From NCBI GenBank assembly GCA_038093975.1, contig JBBPTG010000003.1, positions 558,001-622,000 of the forward strand: a stretch of DNA of 64,000 bases, written 5' to 3'. This stretch comes from Chalciporus piperatus. Lineage: Eukaryota > Basidiomycota > Agaricomycetes > Boletales > Boletaceae. Positions 23,024 to 34,259 of this stretch are shown here, piece after piece. A program made the translations under genes and the position numbers. Within the stretch, counting starts at the first letter, position 1. The number at the start of each line of letters is the position of its first letter. The notes beneath the pieces were generated by a model, which had not been told where the DNA came from, ran no database searches, and was given only the letters and a program-made list of their open reading frames with translations.

Positions 23024-24845
23024 TCATCTACTGCGAGGCTTGGTAGTCCTTGCACCCCCATCAAATGCGACGGCGCCGTCTTCCCGAGTCGATGACGACA
23101 CGTGGCCAAACTTGGGCCTGTTCCTCAGAGAGGTTGAATCCCGACTGCGAATTATTTTACTAGCTCGGGTTTTCAGCGCGGCCAGCCACTCTCTCCGACC
23201 CCCGGTCCTTGGATCATCCCTCAGCATGTCGGCGGCAGTCGAAAGCGACCAAGCCAACCTGTCCGTGAAGAACGGTTCTACGGGCTCGGGTTGAAGGAGC
23301 TCGTCGATGCCAACGTACTCTGTGAGCCAGAGTGCCTTCAGAACATTGGTACTGTCTTTGGTCTGCACTGCGGTACGCATGATGAAAGACATGGTCTCCA
23401 CGTCCGGAGCGATGTTCCTCCCCTGTGGTCGCTTCTGGACCGTTGGCGGCAGCTTGCCTCGTGATTCATCGAACGAATCAGGGTCGATACCAGTCATGAG
23501 TTGGAATGTCTTCAATGCACATTCCCAATCAGAGCTGCGGAAGCAACTCTTGAGCACGAGGTGGTAGAGTTTAGCATCTGGACGTAATTCGGGGGTGTTG
23601 TATATAGCGTCGTTTCTCAGACACCACTCCAATGCCTCGATAGCTTGAGAGGATTCATGTGGTGAGGCGGGGGAGGCGAGGGCGGCATGCGCTTGTAAAA
23701 GTACTCTGATGTGTCTGTTATTGATGATGGTACGATGTCGAAGCTTGCTGGGGTTGAGGTGGTCCATGACGAGACGCATGAAATGGATGGAAAGCCCGAG
23801 TTTCTGCGTTGCGACGCAGACTTCAAGGGCAGCATCGAGAGCATGCGCGTTTAGATGTGGGGATAATCTAAAAGGAGCAGGATGACCCGGCCTGGTCAGA
23901 CCGAGATGGTCGGCGATGATGTCCAGAGCAAGATTCTGGTCGTTTGGACGACCGTGACAGAGGGCGCGTAGGGCGGCCGAGATGAGTCGAGAGTCGAGGA
24001 CGAAGTCATCCCGTTTCTGCATCGTCTTTTCTATTTGAAGCCAGATGAGTTTCGCGTCTGATGCAGATGGGTCGCGAACGGACACGGCATCTGCACCACC
24101 TTTGCTTTCTGGACGATTCGCGATGGCACGAAGCATGGCTGTGAATACATATCTGTCTGGCGCGCCTGGACCTTCTTGGGGCATTGCGAAGTAGACGTCG
24201 AACATGCTTTGAATGTTCCCTGATGCACCCAAGATAGTCAGGTAGGGGACGATCGGCGTGTGACACAGCTGGGCGTGGTTGTCGGGTTCGTGATATTTGA
24301 TAGCCTCTATATGTTTGAGATAGTACTCGTAAAGGGCATGCGCGTTGGCAAGCTGCCTGGGATACGCTGACCAGTCCGGTATTCGTGCCAAGCCTTTGAA
24401 CAGGGTGGCGAAGGTGGATATGTTTGGAGAGAAACCACGACGTTTCATCTGCAAGGGGTAGTCAGTAACACGTTTTCGAGGTGAACGACGGTTGATTCAC
24501 GTCGACGAAGAGAAGGTACGCGGCTTGATACCTCTGCTGAGCCATGCAAAGGGATATCATGGTATTCCACGTAGAGACATTCTGCGCGTCTCTCGGTACG
24601 GAGCGAAGGCGTTGGATAGCGCCTTCAATGTCACCGTCTTGGGCGAGTCGTGTGAGCTGTTTCGAAAGGTCATATGGACTGAGGAGCTTCTTCTGAGGAG
24701 GGGGAGTTGCGGTAGAAGCTCGGGGACGGGTGGGGAGAAACCTTTTTGTTAAAGGTTTTGACGACGATAAGTTTTCGGTTGTTATGAGACGTGTAGAGAC
24801 TCTCGAACGACCTGCGATGTTGCGAATTGACTTTGATGCGAACAT
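23024..24845 (-). CDS. Pentatricopeptide-repeat protein, probably mitochondrial
   Basis: This is a PPR protein of about 600 residues with one short intron near codon 127. The N-terminus is rich in Arg and Ser with no acids for a long stretch (MFASKSIRNIAGRSRVSTRL), a typical mitochondrial presequence. That is why the second ATG (24845) is preferred over one 33 bases upstream. PPR-like helical pairs are visible in DGDIEGAIQRLRSVPRDAQN / VSTWNTMISLCMAQQRYQAA, in GFSPNISTFATLFKGLARI, in YLTILGASGNIQSMFDVYFA, and in KLYHLVLKSCFRSSDWECAL with KTFQLMTGI. Such proteins bind organellar RNA and act in its processing, stability or translation. Which RNA it serves cannot be read from the sequence. The C-terminus has a basic, Ser-rich tail. 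Confidence 0.8.
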
Positions 24846-25059
24846 GGTCGTAACTTGCAGAGACTCCGAGTCGGTCAATGAACGAATGAGGTAACTCCGG
24901 CGTAGTCAATACCATCGGATGTAACGCATGATATCTCCTAGATGTGTCCTCCCCCTGACAATTCACAGTTTCGTCTCAGCAATGATCCTCATACACTTGT
25001 CAACAGTTCAGTCATGCAATACCAGTCTATTGCTCAATTTTTGTCACTACTAGTCCACA

Positions 25060-26796
25060 TCACTTCTTGTGCAATCTCAGGTCCACTCGTCTAGCAGCCA
25101 AGCCAAACACAAACAGCGACATGAACGCAGCTCCGACAGCGATCGGCTTCTTCAGGTGAGCCGAGAACGGTAGTTTGTACGAGACCTGTTCCCATCTATC
25201 AGCAAATGTCATCTCCCAAGTGTCACGACACGTACATAGATCATTGCAGTGTGTTTGTCAGTCAAATCCTTGTACGTTAATGTAACAGCTGGTCGGCCCG
25301 TTGTGTCAAGGTAGGTGATGTCGGTTGAAATCCTGCTCGACAATGCCGGGAACGGTGAGATAAACTGGACGTCACTGATAAAATCGTCTCAGCCTCGTGT
25401 AACTGTTTGAACAAAGAAATCTCTTACGTTGCGCCTTCGGGGAGGATAATATTCACTTCGGCCTCGTCGACCACAGAGCCCGGTATATATGTCATCGCAG
25501 GAACACCAACAAGATACCTCTGATTCGCAGCATCCCAGCTCACAGAGTCCTGAAGGGGCGTATCGAAGCCGAGAGTGAACGTGTAGTTCCACCCACCCAA
25601 TAGTGGATACCGAGGACGCATCTCAAGAATGCTGTGTTGAATAGCCTTGCTCCCCTTGGGTACGGATGGGCTCCGGCGAAGGTGGGATGTGGAGACGTTG
25701 CCGTTCAGGTCGTAGAAGTAAGCGTCAGTTACGCCGGCAGGAAGGTGGAGAATCAACCCGCTCATGATATGCGGAGGCAAACGGCCGTAGTAGTTCTGAC
25801 CCTGGTATGCAAGACGGGAGAATTGACCTTTAAGACTGAGAGACGCGTCAATCTGTGAAGGACAAGAAGAGCGTACTACTTACGTGGGACCAGCATTGTA
25901 GAGGTCGATGTTGTCCTCCACGTTGAGGTTTGATCCCCAGTGACTGATTTCGGCTGAACGACGAAGTTTCTTGACCTCGAGAACGGGCTGGTCGTAACTG
26001 TAGTGAACCGAAATGGGTTGCTGATAGGTGGATACGAAATCGGTGTTTGCAGAAGGTTCCACGTTGTGGAAAGGACCATATGTGATAGTAGCTCCCGACT
26101 TGGTCACCAAACCTTCTCCGACGAACTGGTCTACCCCTTCAGGAGTAGAATAGGAAAGGATCTCAGGCGAGGAAGACCTGTACACACATTCAGCTCCGCA
26201 GCAGCAATACCACATCGACATTGACATACTTGAGTTTAGTGCGTTGAACGAGCGTGGTGTAAGGGCTGACAATGAAGAGGTCTGTCTCATATTTCAAGAG
26301 CTGAGGATCTGTCTGTGCGGCACGCTCTGGGTACGGCTGCGTCGCGTGTGTCTGGATGGTCTCAAGGACGAGATTGACCGACCCATTGACGGCTAACTTT
26401 TTGGGCAACTTCACGGCCAGTATCTGGGCACCACTGCAGGGAAATATGGCGTTAGCCTTTGTCGACTCGCGCGCGATTCAGAACGTGGGTGTGGACATAC
26501 TTTATTTCGCTTTCCCCCACCACGGCGATATCGAGCGGTTGGGTTTGACCTTTGACCTTGGCCTCTATCCAACTCGTCTTCTCCTTCTCATCCTTCGCGA
26601 GAGCAATGTGGTATACAGCCTGACCCGGTTCGAGTGCCTTGACGGCGTAGGCTGTACTGACGTGTACCAGTGACCCACCGAGTTCGATGGATCGCACAAT
26701 GGCTGTATTTTCGAATGCTGGGCCAGCCAAGGAAAAGGAAGGAAGTATTGAGCTCGCGAGGAGCAGGGGAAGTGTTCGCCAGCACCGTAGCATCAT
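25060..26796 (-). CDS. OST1: Oligosaccharyltransferase subunit OST1 (ribophorin I)
   Basis: This is a subunit of the ER oligosaccharyltransferase, which transfers glycans to nascent proteins. It begins with a signal peptide (MMLRCWRTLPLLLASSILPS). The lumenal part follows the ribophorin I pattern: FENTAIVRSIELGGSLVHVS, LAVKLPKKLAVNGSVNLVLE, SPYTTLVQRTKLK, ITYGPFHNVEPSANTDF, RSAEISHWGSNLNVEDNIDL, YNAGPTLKGQFSRLAYQGQN, RPRYPLLGGWNYTFTLGFDT, and NIILPEGATDVQFISPFP. A single C-terminal membrane helix (VGAAFMSLFVFGLAARRV) and a very short basic tail (DLRLHKK) end the protein, about 480 residues in all, the usual length. A TATAAATA element lies about 60 bases upstream of the start. Five or six introns. 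Confidence 0.95.
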
Positions 26797-26852
26797 TTGT
26801 TCGTGGTTCTGCTCAAGAGCGACGTGTTAACTTCAGAGACGCCCAGCTGCGC

Positions 26853-26860
26853 TATTTATA
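26853..26860 (-). promoter_or_regulatory. TATA-like box of OST1
   Basis: TATAAATA reads on the minus strand 57-64 bases before the OST1 start codon. The short distance implies a very short 5' UTR if it is used. Confidence 0.4.
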
Positions 26861-26967
26861 ACTTACTCGGTTATCAAAACTAGTCCAAGCCTGCTCAATT
26901 CCACGAAACATGAAGGCAGGGGGATATACTATTGGGAGTACGAGTAGTATAGTACCTCGAGTCTAGT

Positions 26968-27960
26968 CTACCATTGCCAGGTCCCTGCAGGATTACGGAG
27001 AGGAACGTCTTCGCGAACGATGCCAGCTGAAACTATTCTCTTCAACCTCATCTTACGCTTCTCCTCTTGTAATTGCTCGAACATCTTGCCTGGCCTTAGC
27101 ACCACGTTCAGTCGTGAATCCGGGTGTACACGAATTCCAAATTTCCCCCGCCCACGGGGCTCCAGACGTTTGAGCTGTTTCGGTCCTTTGCTCACCCATG
27201 CTTCTGCTGCGGGTCATATCGCGTGTGAGCAACGAGCAACGAGCGAAGGTATGACAAGAGGAACACTCACAAACAATCAGTTTAGAGGGATCCATGTTCT
27301 TATACATGGTCGCGTGAAGTTTGGCGGTAGCGAGCATACTCTTGAGACGACCACTCGCGCGTTTCTCGCTGAACTCCATTTGCATGATAGCATGGTCGAT
27401 GGGCTTGCCAGCAATCTGCCTTCCAAGCATGTTCAACTTCCTATGTGAGATCTTGAAATTCGCCGTGGAGTATTTATGCTGAGATTCGGGGTCGAAGAGT
27501 CAAGGAACGTCCGTGATGTTTAGAAGAGGAATCCTACCTCGCGTGCTGGCGGTTTCGGCGGTTTGAGTGCCTTCTCCTGCTGCTTCCTCTTCTTTGGTGT
27601 GGACTCCTCAGCCTTTGCCTCGGGTTTGGGGGACTCTTCGAAGACTTCCTCTTGAGCAGACGGCACATCCTGGTGTTTTACCACACGTTCAGACGCTTTC
27701 TTTGTCGTCGGGATGAATTTCTCTTGAACCCATTGCATAGGGTTCCAATAGCTAGTCACAAATGTTAGTACACATAGTGCAACTCGCCAAGAATAATGAC
27801 CTACGTGCGCCGGCTCTGCCATTGTACCCCCGGTGTCTCGTGGTAGGAACACAGTCGTAGACTCCGGCCTACATTGCTACCTATGCAATACGTCAGCTAC
27901 ACACCTCGAACGGTCCGCACTGTGCTCACCGTGTCTGAGACTTGTCGCGAGTGAATGCAT
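26968..27960 (-). CDS. Mitochondrial ribosomal protein uL22m
   Basis: This is a large-subunit mitoribosomal protein. The conserved core follows the uL22 pattern: STANFKISHRKLNMLGRQIA, GKPIDHAIMQMEFSEKRASG, RLKSMLATAKLHATMYKNMD, PSKLIVAEAWVSKGPKQLKR, LEPRGRGKFGIRVHPDSRLN. The N-terminus is built from three exons: 27930-27960, 27805-27880, and one starting at 27751. Joined, they give MHSLATSLRHGSNVGRSLRL then CSYHETPGVQWQSRRTYWNP. This is an Arg-rich presequence without acidic residues before the motif YHETP. An alternative start at 27822 reads straight through the second intron, but it would yield a hydrophobic, non-targeting N-terminus. A charged Lys/Glu/Pro-rich linker precedes the core. The start codon is 164 bases from the divergent YOS1 gene. 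Confidence 0.9.
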
Positions 27961-28124
27961 GCTTGCAGAGAGACAACCGAGAAATTGTGTCACGGTCTCG
28001 CTTTGTCACGCGATCCATCACAACGCGACACCTTGTCACAACTACGCTCTCCCAAGTCCACGTTCCAACTTTGCGAGCACTCGAGTTTTCCCGACATTCA
28101 CATCCTCCAACGCCGAGCACGACA

Positions 28125-28523
28125 ATGCTCACCATCGGAACTATTCTATATGTCGCTCTTCTTTTGATAAACGCCATGGCGGTGCTCAGCGAGGACCGGT
28201 TTCTTGCACGCAGTACGCTCTATTTCACTCCTGTCATTCCACTCCACTCACCCATTTTGAAGTCGGGTGGTCATCAACACAACCACAGAACTCCAACACT
28301 GGCTTCCAGCAGCCCTATGACCAGTCCGGCTACGGTTTCGCACAGCAAGATGTTGGCGTTAAAGTCCGCATAATAAACCTCATCAGTGCCGTGCGGACAC
28401 TCATGCGCAGTAAGCGTGTTCAAAACATGCATCGAAAAATACATCTAATACTCATGTAAACAAGTTCCCCTGATAGGATTAAACCTAGTAGTCATCGTGT
28501 ACGAATTGATTCTTGGTGGCTAA
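28125..28523 (+). CDS. YOS1: YOS1/IER3IP1-like ER-Golgi transport protein
   Basis: This is a small two-helix membrane protein of about 97 residues, needed in yeast for COPII-mediated ER-to-Golgi traffic together with Yip1-Yif1. Exon 1 encodes MLTIGTILYVALLLINAMAV then LSEDRFLAR, the strongly conserved first helix. Removing a 50-base intron joins it to IGWSSTQPQNSNTGF. The next exon carries VKVRIINLISAVRTLMR, and the last exon IPLIGLNLVVIVYELILGG, the second helix and conserved C-terminus. The joins fall within the arginine and isoleucine codons exactly as needed. The insert between the helices is Gln/Asn-rich, as is common in fungi. The gene is easy to miss because its exons are short. Confidence 0.93.
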
Positions 28524-28645
28524 TCATGACAGTCCTACACGTGCCACCGCGTCGTGGACATTCCTCTTCACCGCCTAGCAAGCCGAGATCAGAGCACACC
28601 GTTCGAGTGACGACACTGAATCTATAGCATGTGTACCTGCGCCCC

Positions 28646-29486
28646 CTAATCTTCACTGTTCAGGCGTTCGTACTCCTCGTTGATTTCCCTGATGAAATCG
28701 GCAGGCGTGTGTCCACCCTATGATGCGTATTAACATTATCTCCGTTGACAGATCAGAAATTCACGCACCTCGCACTCGTACCAAGTGCCGTCACGAATAC
28801 AGACTTGTTTACCATTGATGAGGATTGTGCAGCTTTTCCTACGCCCAGAAGCCTCAGCTTTCCGTTATCACAGCCCTGGCGGCGACGCTTACTTGATTCC
28901 CAATTGTATAGTGTGCTGAACACTTTCCTGCATCAGTTTGACACCTTCATCCCCCTGACTGTCTTTGCCGGCACACAGGCTCGCCTTATCGGTTTCCCAA
29001 TCAAAGCCAGCAGTCGCCGCACAGGTCACAGCCGTTTCAGGTAGCCCGATCTGATCGCGACCTTGAAAGTTCTGACATTGAAGGAATGACCACCATTCCG
29101 AAGTGGGATGGTATTTGGCGACGCATAACTCGTGCACATTTCCGGCACACTCTTCCACGCCGTGCATGCACGTTACCCCGTAAGCGGGGTCTGATGCGTT
29201 CGGCCTTGATGATATTAATGGAATGAGACCTGGTGAGTTTCAGGGTGCGGACATACTTTGCTATGAAAGAGAGGGAGATGTCCACTTTGTCACCGACTCG
29301 CTGAAGCACGCGGTCCCAAACCGCCTCGCACAACATGGCGTCTGGGCAGCGAGACATTACGCCCAGGACCACTGGAACCTTGACATCTTCAGCGGGCACG
29401 ATTTGGGTGTTGTCCTGTACAGTCAGTGGATATACAGCTGCGTACACTGAGACACAGAAAGTGAAAAGCACTAGTGTGGTTAACAT
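28646..29486 (-). CDS. GILT-like thiol reductase
   Basis: This is a secreted or lysosomal/vacuolar protein of the gamma-interferon-inducible thiol reductase (GILT) family. A signal peptide is present (MLTTLVLFTFCVSVYAAVYP). The GILT signature CMHGVEECAGNVHELC is complete (C-x-H-G-xx-E-C-xx-N-xxxx-C). Further conserved cysteines lie in FLQCQNFQGRD, VTCAATAGFDW and SLCAGKDSQGDEGVKLMQES. The C-terminal part reads SCTILINGKQVCIRDGTWYE. The position of the usual CxxC active site is occupied by SRCPDAMLCEAVWDRVLQ, where the two cysteines are five residues apart. This may alter the redox chemistry or be a fungal variant. Splicing of a first intron joins SFIAK to PNASDPAYGVT. The gene is convergent with YOS1, about 120 bases apart. 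Confidence 0.85.
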
Positions 29487-29746
29487 GGTGGTGGTATCGC
29501 TCCAAGCTGGCAGCCTGAATTGCGACCGGGTTCATTCCCTCGATCGGGTATAGAATGGCGTCATTATTACGTAATCAATTTGTGAAATACTACCGCTAGA
29601 CTGCACGCTACTGCAACTTGCTGGGTTTGTGCTGGATGCCATTGAGATCCTGGTTGGCGAAAATGTCCAAATAACACATAAGCAAATCTGTGTACATGCC
29701 GATGATGGGGCGCCGGCCCGGAATGAAAACAGCGAGGAGAGAGGCA

Positions 29747-30553
29747 CTACGCTTCCTGTGAATGAGCAGTGTCCCAACTCTTTCTAGCTTCAGTATCGCT
29801 CATCGGGGGAGTGAAGTAACGACATCGTGCTTGAAAGGCTGTGATAGGCATGTCAGGGGCATGTTCTAAACAGAAAGAGGTGCGTAGGGATGTAGGCATG
29901 CAACTACCTTCGAGAGACCGCTTTCGTATTATCTTTTCAACGGATAATTCATTGTGCACCTGATTTCTCTGAATACCAGGCCATCAGTGGCGGTTATTGA
30001 CGGTAATGAAATTGCTTGCTTCTTACCTTCACCTCGTCGGCAAATAGCTGAGCTTGTGTCTTCATCCTAGCCCTGGCATCGCCCTCGAGCCCATCAAGTA
30101 CCTTGTGCTTCTCGCTCATGGACTGATCCACAACATTCACGCAATATTCCACAATTTCCGTTCGCCGCTTCCAATTCTCTAACGCGATCACAAGTGAACT
30201 CAGACGGCCCTTGAGAAAGCGAATCGAAGAGCTCACCGAGGAGCTCTTTCCACACATATGCACACGCCTGGTCTTGTATACTGCCCTTTCCGCTAGACCC
30301 TTCGCGATCTCGATCACGGAATTGTGCGTTTGAGCGATTCAACCGCATCGTGATGGTGTCATCTAGTCTGCGGTATTCCCTGAGAAGGTCTTCGGAGGGA
30401 ATGAGCACACGACAGGCGATGCAGACTGAAGCACTCGCCTTTGAATAGGCTGAGGTTATGACATGTCGATGGAGAAACATGCACCAGTTGCGGCGTCAGT
30501 GAAGGGGCTTGGACTGCGAGGCTCCCCAGTGGTGGAGAAGATTTAGAAGGCAT
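29747..30553 (-). CDS. MIX23 (CID2/CCDC58 family) mitochondrial intermembrane-space protein
   Basis: This is a small helical protein of the Cid2/MIX23 family. MIX23 is a Mia40-oxidised intermembrane-space protein that supports mitochondrial protein import. The preferred start at 30553 gives MPSKSSPPLGSLAVQAPSLT, then STCHNLSLFK. A 49-base intron with a GC donor (30390-30438, starting GCGAGT and ending AG) joins this to DLLREYRRLDDTITMRLNRS. Then come QACAYVWKELL, NWKRRTEIVEYCVNVVDQSM and KVLDGLEGDARARMKTQAQL. VHNELSVEKIIRKRS and FQARCRYFTPPMSDTEARKS complete the family pattern. Cysteine positions align with those of human MIX23. An alternative ATG at 30790 opens a short frame without similarity and is treated as leader. 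Confidence 0.8.
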
Positions 30554-31461
30554 TGTTCCTTATGCCGGCATGCCGAACTGCCAATCATGGGAGGCTCCGA
30601 CGTGGCGGTGTCCTTGTACCCAGAAAAGGAAGGTACGGTAGTTGAGATGGAAGGGCAAGGGAAGGGTTTCAGGTTGACCCATGCGAGCGAGCCGGGTGTG
30701 CATTCCGGGGGGATTGAATTGCTCACCCTCAGAGAACTTTGACATTCGGGTCGGGATCAATCCGCGTCTGAATGGGGTTCTGGAAGCCATGGTCTGATTT
30801 TTTAATATTATTGTTCGGCGGTTCCCTCGGGCCCCATTTCACTGATCACTCACTGCGATCTGTCACAGAGACAGCTTAGGGAGCGATCAAGCTCATTGTT
30901 GATAGATTTCCCGCCGCTGCGTCGCATTCATTGCTTCTAGCCTTGTCAAGCTTGACATTTTGACGGCAAACTGTCAATAGTTGTCCGAGAAAGGAATATC
31001 AAAAAACCTTGGACAAACCCGGCCCTCATATACTCATGACTGTTTGCTTTATCTTGTGCGGAGAAGAAAACCGTCACATCAATATACCCATTTCACTCTA
31101 GTTCGCTGACATCGCAGCAACGCGTTGATCCGCGTAGGTCCCGTTTTCGAGCGAGTCACAGCCATCACGCGGGGCACCGTAGGGCAAATCCCCGATGTCT
31201 GCGGAACATTCCGTCTTCACGTGCGAATACAATCCGAGGGCCCACAAGGGTCCTATTATCGTCACAAAGGCTACAAGGAATAAAATAAGGAATGGGGTAT
31301 GTGGTATGAACAGGTATGATGAGGGGAATATGCGCCCCATACATAATTATGTGCCACAGGCGCCAGCCTCGAAGAAGATTTACGGATACATATTGATTCT
31401 TGACAATACATATGAAATAGTACGCCTCCAATGAAATCCAGTCACCCACAAGTCCAAAGAT
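30554..31461. other. Intergenic region between MIX23 and zinc-finger gene
   Basis: No gene can be supported. A short minus-strand frame (31098-31340, 80 codons) has one hydrophobic segment (FLILFLVAFVTIIGPLWALG) and a Cys-containing tail, but no recognised family. It overlaps the expected 3' region of the zinc-finger gene, so it may be chance. Confidence 0.4.
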
Positions 31462-33189
31462 CTACTGGTCCGAGCCACTGATAAACGTGAATGGACGTAC
31501 GGGATCATTACCGGTGCTCTCTTGAGCAGATGAGCCAACTTTATGTTTCTTCTTTGACTGCCGTGGGACGTATCCGTGCTCTTCCACCATGTGACGGTGT
31601 CGTCGAGCGGGATCTTTGAAAGCCATACCGCACCCGTAGCGGCACACGTGAGGAGTGGAACCAGTACTGAAAAGGTTTGAAATTTAGGGTGGGTGGTAGT
31701 TACGGGGTGATCAATACGTACTGGCCGTGCATATGGGTGTCCAGGGATGTCTTCTGTGGGAAACCTTTCTTGCAGACCTCGCAGACGAACGGCCTGATGG
31801 ACAATGATAAACTTCATCCCCGCGAAAATAATAATAACTTCACTTACTTGTATCGCAAATGGGTTGTCTCGACGTGCCGTTTGACAAGTTGCTTCTTAGA
31901 GGTGTATTCGCAGGTTGGCTTCGTGCGATCATCGGGTGTCGGCCACATACACTGCCATTTTCTGGTAGCGCCGTCGGGGGACAATGTCGGTCGCGCGTAT
32001 CGCTCCCACGCGTCTGCATCGTTGCGAGGTGATTGGCGTCGGATGGTGGGTTGGGTCGATGTACCGATCTCGCTGGCTTCGCTGACCTGAGGGCTCCCCT
32101 CTCGAGACGTCCTCAGCTGGTCATCTTCAGATGACGTGATCGAATTGTGTGCGGACGGTGCGCGTATAAGCTCTGCGGCAAAAAATCGATTGGACTGATG
32201 AGGGGGATGTCCGTCGTGTTGCCTGGAGCTTTGGCCAGATTGGGGACGTGACTCTTTGTCCGAAACCTGTACCTGGCTAGAAAGACCTTAGTAAGACAAC
32301 GTGATGAGTATGGCAGACGTACCTCATCGGTTCCATTATATTTCTAGAAGAGGAACTCCGAACAGGCGATTCACTGCAGTAGAGGTGTTTGACAAGTTGC
32401 TGCAAGAGAGAGCGCAAGCCGACCTACCGCTCGTCGGGTGAGGTGCTTTGCCGCTTCTGGGGGAGTATATTGGTGGCAGAGCGGTCATAATGAGTTAATG
32501 CCGGAGAACTGATGCTGATCAATGAATAACATCCTTTGGTAATAGCAAAGGACGCACGGAATGATAGGTGAATCATGTATGTTCTGTGCAGTAGAGCTGG
32601 TTGACGCCGACCGCGTGGGTTGTCTGTTGTCGTAGTTGACGTAAATAACGGGTGGGTGGTTCATCTGCGAGGCAGCCTGAAAACCTGGCCACATGTAGGT
32701 CGCAGTCGGTGAATTAAAGACCGACAGCGAAACAGGGTAAGAGGGTCGTTGTTGCAGACCGTCATGATTAGTCCGCGGCTCTGCAAGGGAGGTTGAGGCG
32801 ATACGGTTTCTTATGATCGGGTCTGGATGAGTTCTTGGGCAACTAGGTATGCGCAGAGAAGTACCTAGAACTTGGTCTGTCTCTGAGATGTGTGTGCTCC
32901 GCCGGGCTCCAAGACCTGAGAGACGGTAACCGACGGTCATGATCGAGATTGATTCCCTCACGAGAAAAAGGTGGCAGAACATGTTGAGGCCTGCTGTACG
33001 CAGCGAATATATTACAGTCATATTCCGATCAACAATTCACCTGGGAGAAGCAGAAAACACGACGAACTTTGATGCAGCCTTGAAGGTGCATTCCGGGGCC
33101 TCTGGCTTTTTCGTTAGTGGAGGGGATCGGCGTCGGTCGGCCGCGGCAGAATGAGCCGGATGTCTCTCCACAAGTGATGATAACTCCAT
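31462..33189 (-). CDS. C2H2 zinc-finger protein
   Basis: This is probably a nuclear DNA-binding protein. The C-terminal half has three C2H2-type fingers, each on its own exon or two. One has WQCMWPTPDDRTKPTCEY with KRHVETTHLRYK. The next is PFVCEVCKKGFPQKTSLDTH. The last is HVCRYGCGMAFKDPARRHRH with MVEEHGYVP. The N-terminal half is Ser/Pro/Arg-rich. Splicing gives FKAASKFVVFSASPRPQHVL, PPFSREGINLDHDRRLPSLR and SWSPAEHTHLRDRPSS, then CPRTHPDPIIRNRIASTSLA. The start at 33189 (MELSSLVERHPAHSAAADRR) is tentative. The frame continues upstream (RASDSPNSEENQADC), and a possible first exon with an ATG at 33526 (MASASSLPPSGADERFDKAK) does not join in phase by any donor I could see. The regulatory role is unknown. 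Confidence 0.72.
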
Positions 33190-33526
33190 GTCTGCCTCCC
33201 GCCGCTCGGATACACAATCTGCCTGGTTCTCTTCGGAATTTGGAGAGTCAGAAGCCCTAAAGACAATGGATCAAGCCAAGTGGCAACATGTGGCGTCGTC
33301 AGCAGAAGCTCAACGCAAACGATAAGCGAGAGCCGGAAGCGATGCACACGAACGACGGTGCAATGCACGACGTGGACGAGGCATGGTTACCACGTCGCGC
33401 GTTCTGTCAACGCATCCATGGCTCGGACAAAGAAAGGGTGGGCGCTATTACTTGCCATAGATGTTTTTTAGCTTTGTCGAACCGTTCGTCGGCCCCGGAA
33501 GGCGGCAGGGACGATGCTGACGCCAT

Positions 33527-34259
33527 GACGACTTGTTGAGAGACAGGGGAAAAGGCAAACGACGCTCAGATTTCGTTTGAAGGGGGAGAGGATTTAAAGG
33601 TACAAAGGGACCTATTTTCCGGTGGAGATTTTGCACATTGATATACTACCCGATCAGCACTAAATCGAGTTTTCCCAGTCTGGGTGAAATATGTATCTGG
33701 TCGGAGATCTGAAATTGTTTGCGTCGGGTGTCTGGACTCGACGCTCGCGGGATATACAACAAACCAAGCCCTTGGCCTGAAAAGTGCACAGGTGTGTGGG
33801 AAAGTGACCGGGGGAGGTGTCAGACAAATATCATATGAAGGACATCGAATGTGGGTCCGAGGGCCATATCGATTAACGACAACCGAAATATCTTACGTAC
33901 GCACAACCGTCCATTCACCACAAGGCACCTGTCAGAGCGACGTGAGGACCATCTGATGCCACTGAAGTACCGGATCTGGTTACTTAGCGCACTTTGCATT
34001 CTGGTCGCGCCAAGACATGGATTTGCGACCGGGTCTCAGACGGCACAAAGAAGTTACGGGCCCCGGAAGTTGGCGAAGGTTCAAGTCCATCACAGCAGGC
34101 GACAACAACGGGTGGGTTTCTATGTTTTCAGAGTTTGACATGGCTAAGGGCCTGTACAAAAACAAGTAAAGTTACCGATTTTGAGACAGGTAAGCTGTAC
34201 TGGACAATCTCGATGGACTTGCCTAAAATAATTAAAGGGAAAGGTCGCATCACAATATT
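33527..34259. other. Intergenic region upstream of the zinc-finger gene
   Basis: I see no supported gene. Open frames on the plus strand (for example 33684-33956) have no recognisable domain and are not continued by plausible exons. The stretch should hold the zinc-finger promoter and the 3' region of the next gene. Confidence 0.4.

Noticed and set aside
27520..27852. uL22m starting at 27822 with an unspliced hydrophobic N-terminus (GHYSWRVALCVLTFVTS)
   Set aside because: The stretch has GTAGGT and GACTAG at its ends, and removing it joins an Arg-rich presequence in phase, which suits a mitochondrial protein better.
31098..31340. 80-codon minus-strand frame with one hydrophobic segment
   Set aside because: It has no family, no upstream promoter-like sequence, and lies in the expected 3' region of the zinc-finger gene. 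Kept only as a note.
34070..34095. GGTTCAAGTCC, a tRNA B-box/T-loop-like sequence
   Set aside because: No matching A-box, acceptor stem or anticodon arm could be folded around it, and the T-stem has a mismatch.
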